Of a DNA stretch of 64,000 bases, positions 21,603 to 33,267 are shown piece after piece. The stretch comes from Irpex lacteus (taxonomy: Eukaryota; Basidiomycota; Agaricomycetes; Polyporales; Irpicaceae). The stretch covers positions 62,001-126,000 of the forward strand of contig MQVO02000049.1 of NCBI GenBank assembly GCA_001986395.2, read 5' to 3'. The notes under the pieces are model-generated. The model worked only from the letters and a program-made list of their open reading frames with translations, had not been told where the DNA came from and ran no database searches. Positions within the stretch are counted from its first letter, which is position 1. Each line of letters starts with the position of its first letter. A program made the translations under genes and the position numbers.

Positions 21603-22709
21603 CTTGTGGTTAGCAAGGCCGGCAAGCAGCAAATCACGATTCCTGAGGCTACTGAGATGTATCAGTATATATAATAAATTATGATGATCATATGAGTTGT
21701 TATTTATCAAATAGAGATTTAGTAAAAGAATTTTGAAGGGATACATGCTTGATCTAAATGAAATATAACACGTTAAGATTAGAAATTAGTCATATTGCGA
21801 AATCATTTTTGTTGCTGTAGAAGGCACTTGTTTGACAAAGCAATATCATGAATAAGATAAAGCTTAACTCATACTTATGTCACCATGTAATACAAACCAA
21901 AGTTCACAGATTATTCATCCTGTACAACAGAACTAATATTTCTTCTATATCTTTTGAACCAGAGAAGATATTGAATTTTTCAGATTATATTCAGAACCCT
22001 GGTTATATTAAAATCTCAGCAATGTATGTATTGATTTTGACATCAAAATACATTGATGTCATGTGATATTATTCAAAATAAGCAAAATATAAAAATAATC
22101 ACTCAAAAAGAATAAGAAATGAGAGAATTGCCTTTTTAGGCAATTTAATAATGTCGATTAGTTATAGCAATCATTCAAGCAATGAAAAACTGTAAACGTA
22201 AAAGTGTTTTTTCATTTGCAGCAAGTCAAAGTTTGTTACTCTAGTTACGCAATCGAATAACTAGAGTAAATATATTGAATCTTGATACAATGATTATAGT
22301 GTTTTATTCATCAAAGTTTTTAAACTTTAAAATTTAGGTAAGCAAACTTTTCTTGTTGTTGTTATTGCAGTAAGCAGCTTTTGTTACCACTGTAATGTCT
22401 CTCAACACACTTTAGACATTAGTGAAAGTGTTCAAACTTTTTCATTTTTGTAAAGATTTTCTTCATATCTTTTGAAATACTGTGCCTATCGAAATTCTGA
22501 GCTTCAATTCAGAATCCTGGTGAAAATCCGGTCCAGATGACATATATATTCATTTTACATGAAAAAATTTTGATGTCATGTGATCTGCATAAAAAACGAA
22601 GCAATTGTCAAAATAAGCGCCCATGGATGCAAACAACATGCTGGGTTACCCCTCTAGGCAATTTAGTCATACCTATCAAATCTACTTTTGATGTTCTATG
22701 AACTGATGC

Positions 22710-23204
22710 TAGTCTCGAACTAGATATTTTCGGATTAGGGAAGACTGATGGAGAATGGGAGGACGCCAACCAATCCAGAAAGTCTGGTAGCTTTTGTCAG
22801 TGGCGGGTGCGGGTCAATTGCACGTGACGGGATCAGGTGCCTCGAAACAATTCCTTCGTTGAGTCGCCCACAGGCACTTTTTCCCTCTGTGATGCACATA
22901 CGATCTATGGCTGCTCATTGATACATTACATACAATAATAAAATAAATTTATTTACCAAGATTGTCGTCTCGAGAGTGCGGCGTAGTGAACGAGCTCGGT
23001 ACAAGCGCCGGCTTCTCGACGTCTGTCGTTTCGACTCATTGCCTGTCAAAGAAGGGCCAATTACATCACGTGCGATTGACTCGCACCCGCCTATACAAAA
23101 GCCACCAGACTCTCAGGCTCTGCCGGTGTTTCTCTTTTGCCACAGACTTGTCCCAAAACGGTAAGAAACCACCACGCTGTCTGAAGTCTTTGGGTACGAG
23201 ACTA
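22710..23204. mobile_element. 495-bp hAT- or MULE-like MITE
   Basis: The ends TAGTCTCGAAC and GTACGAGACTA are inverted repeats (10 of 11 bases). AACTGATGC flanks both sides (22,701-22,709 and 23,205-23,213). The sister repeat has the empty site with a single AACTGATGC at about 46,038-46,046. It is GC-richer than its surroundings. The frames at 22,962-23,210 look non-coding. Confidence 0.85.
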
Positions 23205-23594
23205 AACTGATGCAATTTTTTTTTTTCAATTTTTTAACGATCAGTAAGTATGAAGTTTGTTACTGTTGTTACTGAATTAAATAAACTTACTTACCGCTTT
23301 GTTACCCCTATTAATCTCATATATACACATATTTACACAGTAAACACATCTACTTACCCATCAAGCACTTACTAGTTATGTTATCAAATTCCTCTACTTA
23401 CCGGCATACAACCCATACAAAGTATAGTAAGTAAGTCTTACCCATCCCTTACATACTCTAATGAGTCTCCCTGCACTCATTCTTACGCTAGAAAGTCCCC
23501 CAACATCCATTTTCAAATTTATTTTCATGTATTTAAATATTTTCATATCATAGGTTATGAATGTGCTGACACATTGCTAATGATGCCATTTTGA

Positions 23595-23624
23595 AAACTG
23601 GCGCTGACCGGTCAGCGCCAGTTT
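23595..23624. repeat. 30-bp perfect palindrome in copy C
   Basis: The left arm AAACTGGCGCTGACC is followed immediately by its exact reverse complement. The equivalent palindrome in copy D (46,424-46,453) differs at four arm positions, all compensated in the other arm. Confidence 0.9.
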
Positions 23625-23714
23625 CCAAATTCTCGTGATATCCTCTTACTAGGTGGGCCGGGCTCTATTTGTGCATGTTTACTATGTTACAAGTATGGAA
23701 ATCCACAGGTCACC

Positions 23715-23725
23715 GGTTCCAATCC
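23715..23725 (+). promoter_or_regulatory. Pol III B-box-like motif in copy C
   Basis: GGTTCCAATCC matches the GGTTCNANNCC consensus. It is followed by TGTAGGTGCCA, resembling a tRNA 3' end, and lies 91 bases after the palindrome. The same arrangement occurs in copy D. No complete tRNA can be folded, so it may be a tRNA-derived relic as in SINEs. Confidence 0.4.
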
Positions 23726-24282
23726 TGTAGGTGCCAATTTTTGCATTCTCCTTTCAAGGCTGAAAGTGGATCAATAAAATTCGAAAAAATCAGAATATAT
23801 TTCGTCATATCCTCTGATATGCCATAATACTTGTGAATTACATTTATAAAGGCATAAATAGGTAAAAACTTCGAACCGTACACATATTTGGCCAGGAGGA
23901 AAAGAGAAAAAAATCATATCTTGTTTTCTACCAAACATATCACCACAATTTCTTTTCCAGCTCAGCAATATACTCTATAGGGCCAGGATACATGGCTTCG
24001 ATCATTGTAATCGTAGTCTATTACTTGTTCTAGACTGGTTTAGTCATATTTTTAGTTACTCTCTGTGTACTTGTATCAAACTGTAGTCTAACCAGGACTG
24101 TTCTATTGATCTCATCAATTTCTGGCCACCTACATACCTGCTGATATGTTTATAGTATGAAGTATATAGCCAGTGGGCTAATTTTGAATTCATATGTCGT
24201 TCTCGTCTTTCAAGGAACCATGTTAGGAAGTATGCCAGGAATCATGCCAGGAATCATGCCAGGAATCATGCTGGGAATCATA

Positions 24283-24985
24283 CTCGCAGGCGTCAAAAGT
24301 GATGAGAATGGTGTTGATGGCGAACTACAAAAGAACAACATGTTGTACGTAGTCCAAAATATTTGTAGGGTACAAGGAGATGGTGTAGATTGTAGCTATC
24401 CAGATGTAGTACAGATAAATCTCATACTTTGTTTGTTACGACCACTTCTATCATACTCAGAAAATTCAGGTCTGTCAATATGAGCTTATGCTCAAAGATG
24501 ATTACATCAAAAATATATTAAACATCTCAATGTATTTTGGTAGAAATCTTGTGAGATTCGATAGAGAAGGCGAGCTGCAATGTGTCCACCATTGTATCGA
24601 CTTTTGCCCTAAATGGTGCCTAATAGGCCAAACTGCCCGTTGAAGGCTGGGTTGTCAAAATTCCTAATTGTGTACCAGGCATGCTAAAGCCACACCACTC
24701 TAGTAAACTATTAATCAATGCTAAAAATACCTCTGATAAATATTTCAGCCCCTCAAACTTGATGTACATAATATTACCACTATCAAAACATGAGCTCTGA
24801 ACTGCTGTACTTTGCGACAACATTAATCACGAATGAATTACCCTTACAACTCAAGGTGTTCATTAATAATTACAAGCATATATAGAGTATATATAAATAT
24901 TTTGACAATTTTATGAGCATGTCCGGTCTCTGCGCATAGTGACGAGCCTCAATGCGCGATTCGCATGACTTTTGACGCCTGCGAG
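24283..24985. mobile_element. 703-bp TA-flanked MITE
   Basis: Perfect 18-bp inverted ends begin CTCGCAGGCGTC and are flanked by TA on both sides, as in Tc1/mariner-type elements. The sister repeat D lacks the insert at the matching place (about 47,050). It has no coding capacity. The frame at 24,157-24,483 crosses its left boundary and is spurious. Confidence 0.85.
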
Positions 24986-25453
24986 TACCATGCATTATGC
25001 CACGCATGACACCATGTCTAATACCATGTCATATAGTATGAGCTCACTTCAAATGCATGTACCGAGTGTAATACTACATAATTGAGCTACTTACAACGTG
25101 TCTATAAAATTTTGAAGTGGAGTTTGAATTTTCAGGTTGTCATCCAAAGTCATCCAGCTTATAACTTCTTCAATCTCCACCTTTTAATATGAAAGTTGGA
25201 TCATTCGAAGGGTCTTCTCAAGGGCTATGATGTGATGTAGTGTTTGTGTAGATTAAATGTGTGATGGCTTCTACAAAAATCGAAAATAGTTTGACATCAA
25301 AAAAGCGCCCAAATACAAGCAAAAGCTAATGGATTTGTTACCCACTGTATTGGCAGAATTAGACGCTGACAGACCACTTGCATTACATCTCGCAGTTGTC
25401 CAAAGTGCTAGGTCGCACTGGCACGGTTCTTCTTTGTACCTCAGGAATCGTGA

Positions 25454-27095
25454 AATTCATGAAGTTGGTCTGTTTCTGTTTCTTTGACTCTTTATTGTAC
25501 TTAATCATCATCGACTTTCAGCCGTATTGTAGGAATTCTGAACTTAGGTGAAGAGTCTGATGGCCTGAAGTTCGGTAAATTACTCAAGTACCTCAAACAC
25601 TCCAGTTTTGACTCAGTCATAGTCGTTGTTGTTGCTTACTTCTGCGAAGTGGCTTCTGTTTGTCCTCTTTGAGGACTCTCCGTGCTTCATCTTCAACTCA
25701 GCTCTCAAGTACTGGATCACCTTCAATAGTATCAATACTGATGCTTTTTAAAACACGTGAGTTTTTTCTGTAAGGTCTTGTTACTGCCTCTGAGACAAAG
25801 CAATTATGACTTGGATTTGAATCAAGAAATCAAAGGTGTCAAAGGCGCCACCTGTCTGGACTTACCAGACGTTTGGAATGTCTGGTAACTCGGCAATGTG
25901 ACAGGCGTGATCCCTTTCAAAAGTCCATTTCACACATTAGTGTATTTCTGATTGTTGTGGCCCGTTATCAACACCTCGAAAAGGGCAAGGGTAAGGACAA
26001 GTCCAAACAGGACGCGGCCATCAAAGATGTTTTTGAATGAAAGAAAGCACAAGTACCTAGTGTTAGCGCAGCGCCTCAAGCTTCTGCTAGCCCTGTCAAT
26101 AGTAGCACAATGCTCATCGACTCTCCTCGGGCTTCGTCTGCCACTCTCACTGTCAGTGTGGCTGAGAGCTCGAGCATTGCTTGATATACTTACTGCTGTA
26201 GCCTTGCTCCCTTGATTAGCTTCTCCAGCATGCTGTCCGAAATAAGCAGCGGCCACTCCTCCCATATTTTAGCACAAACTCCATAGGATTCACCCCTTCT
26301 AACTTCCTGGCAGGTATTATACATCCATCATTTTGATGCCTGTTGTCAAATCTGTCACTCATATATTGCAGCATCCCCCACACCGACTCTATTCTCGAGC
26401 TCTCACCCAGTTCCTGCTCACTTACCAAATCTGCTCTCATTGGTTTGAGCTGTGTTCATCGGTGTCAAGCTGTGTCTATATTTCATCCTGTTAGTCTTTC
26501 CTCCTGACCGAATCCTCCTACTTATATATCTTACAGGAAAGATGCCATGACTGCGTGAGGTGGAGTGCTAGGCGGTTGTGTCATGGTCTATGCCTCTGTT
26601 ATTGAGGCTAGCCATGTCATGCAGGCGGGACAGAGCAGAGGTCAAGTTGGAACTGTCGCCGTGTAATGGAACAAAAATGCTCCACTATTGCTCTTGTTTT
26701 TTTTGTTGTATTGAATAATCTTGTCTTCCTTGCTTGTCACGAACAATTCGACCAATGTTGCTTCTTGATGCTGTATCTAGACAAACATTTTGAAATACAC
26801 ATGCTTCCCTCCTCTGATAATCTCTTTGACGAGTGTTATTGCAACAAGTGAATGAGTACAGCTTAATTAATTGCATGGTATATTACGAGAGTGACCTCAT
26901 GCACAACATGTCAGGCTTGCCCACACAAAGCCCTGACTGCTCTGCAAATGCGACTATGACACCGATAGTGAACCTTGCTGACAGACACATGTTATGTGTT
27001 ATACTTAGTTGTGCACCTGTTCTATATCTCTGGCCTCTTCATACTAACAAGTAGCTATAGACCACTGCATGAGAACATCACATGCCCAGCCGTAT
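25454..27095. other. Decayed intergenic/transposon sequence
   Basis: No intact gene was seen. A small hairpin built on TTACCAGAC and GTCTGGTAA lies at about 25,863-25,890. Two minus-strand coding-like stretches (about 26,440-26,216 and 26,265-25,930) could be exons of one lost gene, but no family is recognised. The rest has stops in all frames. Confidence 0.4.
25930..26440 (-). pseudogene. Unrecognised coding-like fragment
   Basis: Two overlapping minus-strand frames read as plausible protein, including a VWGMLQYMSDRFDNRHQND stretch and a Ser/Ala-rich continuation. No start, splice or family could be established. It is probably a fragment of a mobile element. Confidence 0.25.
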
Positions 27096-28630
27096 GTTAC
27101 GATTCCTGAGGAACGAAGTTGAATTGTTTCCAGTGCGCACTTGTGCGCTGTGCTGGCGACATGTAACTTTCATGTTCCATCCCTGGGAAACTGTTGCCTT
27201 TTATGATAACACAAACTAGTGCCCAAAAGTGACAGAGACAGGATTCAGCCAAGGTCATTACATAAACACAATTGCATATCAGGTTGGCTCAAGACTGGTT
27301 CAGCCAACTACATGCGTAAAATTGCTGATGTAATAGAACAAAAAGAGCCAGCTACCTACCATAATAGGGAATGTGATCAAATATTGATCATGGACGCTTA
27401 TTTGGCACTTATATAATCATTTGCACAGTTGTGATGGGACATCAAATTGATGGTGGCCTCTGATTGGCTAATGACAACTTTGTTTAGATATGATCTATAG
27501 ACTTGTGTGATCATGAATATATAAGAATCATGTCATACTGATGGCTAGATCTTGCACAAAATGGCAATCAATGTTAAATCTAAACAGATCTAAGATAGAT
27601 CTTCAGATATCTCTTGAACCCTTGTATGGATTTATAAAAAATTTGAGCATAGCAATCTAGAACATGAGAAGTATGCTTGGGTGGAATTTGATGTCAATCA
27701 AACAATATCTAAGTATGGTAATATATGAAATATCTCAAAATATAGCTGAGAGACCTATTGATAATCACTTAAGTGCTATACAATTTAACGAACTAGTGTA
27801 TATTGAATTTTTGATCAGTAGTCTTTAGTGTACTTTGATTTGCTGACTATTTCTTTTGAATTAAAACAAGTATCATTTGAATTTGAAAAGAATTTTCCTT
27901 GAGTAGCATTTGAATTGGACACCCTTACAAATAATGTAATGCAAATGAGGCTGATTCATAGACAGGCAATGTTTGAGGTGTCTATCTATGCTTTAGCCTT
28001 ATTATGCTCAAACATAGCTCAAATCATATTAAACTTGATTGCAATATTTCTAATATGAATGAATGCTTTTTGTGTACAGTTAATATAAGCTTATTGAAGT
28101 AGTCTCAGACATATACTTAGATAGTAAGCCAAGTAAATTTGAAAGTATTACCAGGCTGTATGTTTGTTACTCAAGTACATAATAAAACAAAATATAATTT
28201 ACCAAGAATAGAACTTATAATATTACTTGTAACTTTAATTTATATCTATAGTAAAATAAAGCATTTAACTAGGATAAGCATGAGATTGTAATGAAGATAA
28301 GTAGCATCACCTACTTGGGCAACAAAACATGTTAACCAAATTCAACTTGTTGGAAATCTAAGAGATAGATTATTTTTATTTGGTTTCAAGTATAATCAAT
28401 ATCAGATAGAAATGTACCACTAGATATCTGAATCTTGCAGAATCAATTCTAGGATCTCTATAAGTATTATAAATACTAAAATTTATCTTATTGCATTTAG
28501 AAATATAGAAACCATTCAATCCTCACGATTGTATCTTTGCTGCTTGATGGCCTACTTACAATGAGTTATGGTTCCACATTATGAGTTTCAGGAATCGTAT
28601 CCTGCCGCTTGCTGGCCTACTCCACACAAG
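27096..28630 (+). mobile_element. GATTCCTGAG-family repeat, 1.5-kb copy
   Basis: It starts GTTACGATTCCTGAGGAACG and ends with CAGGAATCGTATCC followed by the GCCGCTTGCTGGCCTAC block and CACACAAG. That is the same pair of ends, in the opposite orientation, as copies C and D. Part of its interior (about 27,390-28,000) matches 40,390-41,020. It is AT-rich and non-coding, with a decayed hairpin at 27,946-27,998. A second degenerate end motif at about 28,522-28,562 suggests a nested or duplicated terminus. Confidence 0.7.
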
Positions 28631-28830
28631 TTGCATCGCATGAGTGTTTGCGACCAGAGATCACATTGAACTCATTGAGTTTCTCTCTTGCCTCACATGC
28701 ACCCTACACTAAGTATCGCATGACACATGACTGAGCCTCTTCTTCCCGCCTGTCATTCTCTCTTCCCTCTTTGCTTCATCATAGCCTGTCATGATTGATG
28801 CTGGGTTGTTCAGTACGATATTGACAAATA

Positions 28831-28990
28831 TGGCCACAGAGACTTGGAAAAAATCAGGAAAAATGTGAGAAAAATACTAACACTACTGTGAGGTAGGATG
28901 AAACATATGTGTGTGATAAAAGGAGTGAAAATGACCATAATAAATGTAACATAAACGGAAAGCATGTGCTCACGGCATTATATTCAACAG
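28831..28990 (-). repeat. Inverted fragment of Copia 5' flank
   Basis: It is the reverse complement of about 30,541-30,735. Shared blocks are GCCACAGAGACTTGG and the GTGCTCACGGCATTATATTC block, which corresponds to GAATATAGTGCTGTGAGCAC there. Together they form a large inverted repeat around the hAT fragment at 29.5-30.5 kb. Confidence 0.7.
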
Positions 28991-29127
28991 AGAATCTATT
29001 CAGCTTCGAGCATAGTATCAGATACATTGAATAGGCAGATATTCCTGATGACGTTTTGCATGAGGATATTGCTTGGGATTTGGCGTAGCGTAATCAATAT
29101 CAGTGTGTGTAACTTATGCCTTCAATA

Positions 29128-29275
29128 TCGTGTAGACTTGGACTGCACAGTTTCTGCACTCTTGGGTGCTTTGTACGGCATTTGCCGCGTTTAAGCGCCG
29201 CTAGTTGCTCATCTTGCAGCCTGAGGCCTCTAGGAAATCTCTAGTTGCGCGCCTCAGTGCCGTTTGAAGCCACAC
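29128..29275 (+). repeat. Copia LTR fragment
   Basis: TGTAGACTTGGACTG and the following TTTAAGCGCC...CTCTAGG blocks match the Copia LTR at 30,750-30,900 and 34,952-35,090, with several differences. It is a solo or truncated LTR piece. Confidence 0.65.
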
Positions 29276-29459
29276 CATAGCAATGTGAATGGCTGATGGT
29301 TCCACGTGGCTTGGCTCGTTATGGCTATGGCTGCCAGCTGGCTGAAGTCATTCCTCTGAGACTGTTGCGCAGCAGCATACCCCCATGCACTCGCCTGTTG
29401 TTTTGCACTCCGTCCTTGCTTGCGCGTCGCTCTCCACATATCACTCATCGCGATCTGTT

Positions 29460-30540
29460 GATGGTGCCGAAAGGAATGCATCAAATGATGGCCACTGGGC
29501 CCAATACAGGTGTGTAAACTACTGTTAATTGCTGTGGTATATACTCATATCATTAGTAGAATCTCCCTTCAAGCTGAAGGGAAGACGGTCCAAAAAAACT
29601 GTTGTTGGATCAAGTCTTGAGCTCAGTGCAGCGACTCAGAGCAGCAAGAGAAGTGCGAGAGGTCAAGAGAGGTGTGTGAATATTGTAACACTGAGATTTT
29701 CCCATTCTTATGGGCTCTTTTGGACTGTAGTAATGCATCAGTTCCCTTTGAGTCTACCCCTGTGACTCAGTCCCCTCTTCCCTCTGATCCGCATGGCAGC
29801 TCAGGTATCAGCGATCAAACCAGAGGGTGAAACCTTCAATCTCAATGTTTCTACCCTTCATGAAGATGCACCGCCTTCTGCCTCCCACTCACCAACCTCT
29901 TGTCACCCTATGCCTCAAGGTGTTCCTAACGTTCAACGTGCTGGCTGTCATTAGAAGTCACCAACGCTTTCTCCCAGTCCACAGCCTCAGCGAAGAGCAG
30001 TGCCCAAGTCTACACAGGATATGTGGATGTTTGTCAAAAAGGGTGCTCATTTCAATAGATGTCAATTCTGCATGTGCGTATTTATTGTCTCCTTTATTGT
30101 GACTTTCTAACAGGTTCGTTAACTATATAGGCATGCCCAGAAGGGAAATGCGGTCATGCAGGTGCATGAATGAAAGCCGAAGACCTCAACAACCAATATC
30201 TGTGAGCATTTTTGCAAAGCAGATATGACTGATTAGGTGAGTGCGTATGATAAGGCGGGTATTGAGATATCGGATAAGACCGCCTTGTAGGCTGTAGCAG
30301 GATTCCAAGCCAACCTGCAGACAGGCCAGAATTTGAAAGACAAGGGCAATAAACGGCTGCCCTTTTTGAACGAGGCTTTTGTCATTGCATTAGTGGATTG
30401 GATTGTGTCTGAAGATCAGGTAATCCATCTCTTTTCATACCAAGCTTATCTAATCATTTTATAGGTACCAAGTGTTGTGGAGAATCCAGCGCTGCAGAGG
30501 GTCTTTCTCTTGTTACAGGAATCACTCACTGAGCGAGATA
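29460..30540 (+). pseudogene. Decayed hAT-family transposase, 5' part
   Basis: A BED-type zinc finger remnant (FNRCQFC...HE, about 30,050-30,175, split by an intron-like gap) is followed by the hAT block FLNEAFVIALVDWIVSEDQ (30,364-30,419). A 45-bp GT-AG intron (30,420-30,464) precedes VVENPALQRVFLLLQESL. In-frame stops break it, and it ends where Copia-related sequence begins at 30,541. It is a different family from the intact hAT at 6-10 kb. Confidence 0.75.
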
Positions 30541-30697
30541 TCTGTTGAATATAGTGCTGTGAGCACATGCTTTCCGCTTATTTTGCATTCATTATGGTCA
30601 TTTTCACTCCTTTCATTACCCACATATATTTTCACTCCTTTTGTTACCCACATATAATCTATCCCACTCCATCGTAGTGCTAGTATTTTTCTCGCAT

Positions 30698-30930
30698 TTT
30701 TCCTGATTTTTCCCAAGTCTCTGTGGCCATATTTATGCCCCCACTATAGTGTACACTTGGACTTTGCAGTTTCTGCGCTCCTGGGCGCTCTATACTGTAT
30801 TTGCCACGTTTAAGCGCCCTGAGTCGCTCATCCTGCAGCCTGAGACCTCTAGGCAACCTCTAGTTGCTCATCTCAGTCTGCAGTCCTGACGTCCTAGGCC
30901 CTTGTTTGGTCGAGTTAAACTCCCAAACTA
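30698..30930 (+). repeat. Copia 1 5' LTR (approximate)
   Basis: It matches 34,895-35,195 from CGCATTTTTCCTGAT through GTCGAGTTAAACTCCCAA. The exact ends are unclear because a TGATCTCGC or TGTAGACTT start are both possible. A short stretch GTGGTTATGAGCCC just inside could be the primer-binding site and overlaps the gag ATG at 30,938. Confidence 0.6.
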
Positions 30931-30937
30931 AGTGGTT

Positions 30938-32469
30938 ATGAGCCCTGGCCCCTCTGTGGCCACTACATCCAAACTACATTGCATCAATCCAGCCCTTTTC
31001 CATTGTCCCTTCGCTCCAAATCATATATCATTCGGTTTTACTCGTTTGTGGCTATCTACTGGTGCAAGAATCAGGCCGATTCTTCAAGAACTCCATCGCC
31101 CTATCAGTCTTTCCTGGCCCCTATCTTGAAATTTTCGCCCCCTGAATCTATTTCTTTGCATCTGGCCCATTTCCCTCGCCTCCTGTTGTCTCCACTCGCA
31201 TTCTACCCCCGCCTAGACATGTCTATCGCCTTCTATGGACTCTTAAACGTCCCCTGGACCGCGCTTTCCAGCTCTCAACACTGGCAACTACGGTAACCTC
31301 AGTGGTCTGGAGACATGAGGGCCTGGCTGATGAGTAAGGGGCTGTGGATGCTGGTCAAGGGAGATGAGAAGGAGCCTGTTGCAGCGGATGATTCGAAGCC
31401 TACTGAGGCTGAGAGCAAGGCTAGGTCGGATTGACAGCACAGGGCGCTCAAGGCAGCTGGTGAGCTTTATTTGGCCCTCTCAGACGACCAGAAGACACAC
31501 CTGGACGCCATTGAGGACGACCCTGTCAAGATATCGGCCAAACTCGCCTCTGTACACCTTCAAAAGGTCCCTGGAGCGCGTTTCAAGGCTTGGGGGTCGT
31601 TCTTGTCCATCCAGATGCGTCCTCAGGAGTCCCTGTCCGACCTCATGACCAGCATCGATGCTGCCATGCTCAGCGTGAAGAATCTTCGCCCAGACACCTA
31701 GACCATCAAGGATTTGGACGAAGAACCCGTCTGTATGGCGATGATTCGAGCTCTACCTGCTGAGTACCAGTCCTTCGCCTCCTCCCTTCAACTCCTCAAC
31801 CATATCTCGAAGGACAAGCTCCAGGCTGCTTTCATCAACGAGCAGCAGCTCAGGTCGTCGTCCCTATCCACTTCCCAGTCCCCCAGTCATGTCATCATGC
31901 AGGCCTCTCAGCTTGTGTGCTCGTTATGTGACCTCCCTGGCCATGTGGTCGACACTTGCACTCGATATCGCTCTGCCAAGGCTACAGCCTCGAAGGACGC
32001 GGCCCAGAAGCAGGAGGAGCTTAGGAAGGTGAAGAAACGCGGTGGCAAGGCCCAAGCTGCTCAGGAGGTCACCTCTACCACCTCTGATGCCTCATCTACC
32101 TCGGAGTTCGCTGGCAAAGCAAGTTCCCCTTCTTCTCCCACCTCATCTACGCCTCAGACCCCATCTGACCACCTCTGGACCGCAGATACAGGCGCCACTT
32201 GTCATATGACGCCCCACAGACACTGGTTGCGCAATTACAAGCCTCTCTCCATCCCCATCCGGCTTGCCAACAACACAGTCGTCCATTCTGCAGGTGTAGG
32301 GTCAGTGGTGTTTGCTCCAGAGGTTGAGGGGGAGTCCGTGCGCCATGTCGAGTTCTCTAGAGTCTTGCATGTACCAGAATTGGGATCCAATCTACTCTCT
32401 GTGCTCTATCTTGCCAGAAACCACCGCTTCAACGTCCATATCTCATCTGAGCGCATGGACTTCATTTAG
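30938..32469 (+). pseudogene. Copia 1 gag-protease, broken
   Basis: Gag sequence starts at the ATG in MSPGPSVATT and passes through frameshifts and stops (for example TGA at about 31,434 and TAG at about 31,701). It contains a CX2CX4HX4C knuckle (CSLCDLPGHVVDTC, ~31,919) and a protease DTGA site (WTADTGATCHMTP, ~32,180). A TAG at 32,467 ends the readable frame. It would form capsid and process the polypr otein if intact. Confidence 0.8.
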
Positions 32470-32559
32470 GACTCGGTCACTCGCTTCTGCGCACCCATTG
32501 ACGCGTCCAACACTGCCCACCTGGCTGGCAACGTCATCCCTGCTCCAGAATCCGCTCTG

Positions 32560-33267
32560 GTTAGCGCAACTTCATATGGAGAAGCGCGTCTTTATTGGTT
32601 ATCCTCCAGACTACAAAGGCTGGAAGTTCTACAATTCACCCACCAAACGCACTGTTATCTCTGAACGTGCTGTACTCGATGAGAGGTAGTTCCCTGGGCT
32701 GAAGAACTGGTCTTCTGTACCTTCTTATCGCTCTGTCCCTCCCACAACCGACACACCTCTCATCTTGAACTCTGGACTGGATGAAGATGCTCCTCCAGCT
32801 CCTCCTACACTTCCTATGCTGCCACAGCCTCGACTTGAGGGGGAGGAACCTGCTCCTCCTGTCGATAATGCGCCTGCCCGTCCAAATGCGCCTCCAGCAC
32901 TCCCTCATGGTTTCCAAGTCGATCCTGTCCCAGCTCCTCCACCACCATCCACCCCTGCGCCCTCTGTGCGCCCTGCTGTCCAACCAGCTCCTCAGGCTCG
33001 TCCTGTGCCGCCTGCACCTTCTCAGTCTGTGCGCTCTGAGCCACAGGCTGGTCCCTCTGCTGCTCCTCAGCGCACTCATCGTCGTGATGCTGCTTCCGCC
33101 CCCTCCTCAGATGTAGGTGATTCTGCTCCTGGACATCTCATTTTGCTGCACGCTATCCCAGACGTACCAGAAACCCTCCAGGTGAATGGCCATCTACTCC
33201 GGAGCCAGCCTCTGCTTCGCCAGCTCCTGCTGAGCCTAGTCATGCTGAGGAAGACTCTGAGGACGAG
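32560..33267 (+). pseudogene. Copia 1 integrase C-terminus and linker
   Basis: The frame with FIGYPPDYKGWKFYN (about 32,590-32,640) is the conserved block after the integrase core. It is followed by a Pro-rich linker (to about 33,260) that leads to RT. The upstream catalytic integrase core is missing. The deletion partner is visible in the inverted copy at 35.5-35.8 kb. Confidence 0.7.

Larger units (their letters stand above)
21603..25453 (-). mobile_element. GATTCCTGAG-family repeat copy C with two nested MITEs
   Basis: It runs from CTTGTGGTTAGCAAGGCCGG...CACGATTCCTGAGG to CCTCAGGAATCGTG. It is collinear with copy D at 44,947-47,509. Without its two insertions (22,710-23,204 and 24,283-24,985) it is about 2.6 kb, close to copy D at 2.56 kb. 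It is AT-rich with no long open frame. Internal landmarks shared with D are GTTACT/AGTAAC-rich stretches, a 30-bp palindrome and a Pol III B-box-like motif. No target duplication was found and the element class is unknown. Confidence 0.75.

Noticed and set aside
24157..24483. 108-codon frame with repeated MPGIM units
   Set aside because: The repeat comes from tandem ATCATGCCAGGA units in non-coding repeat sequence, and the frame runs across a MITE boundary.
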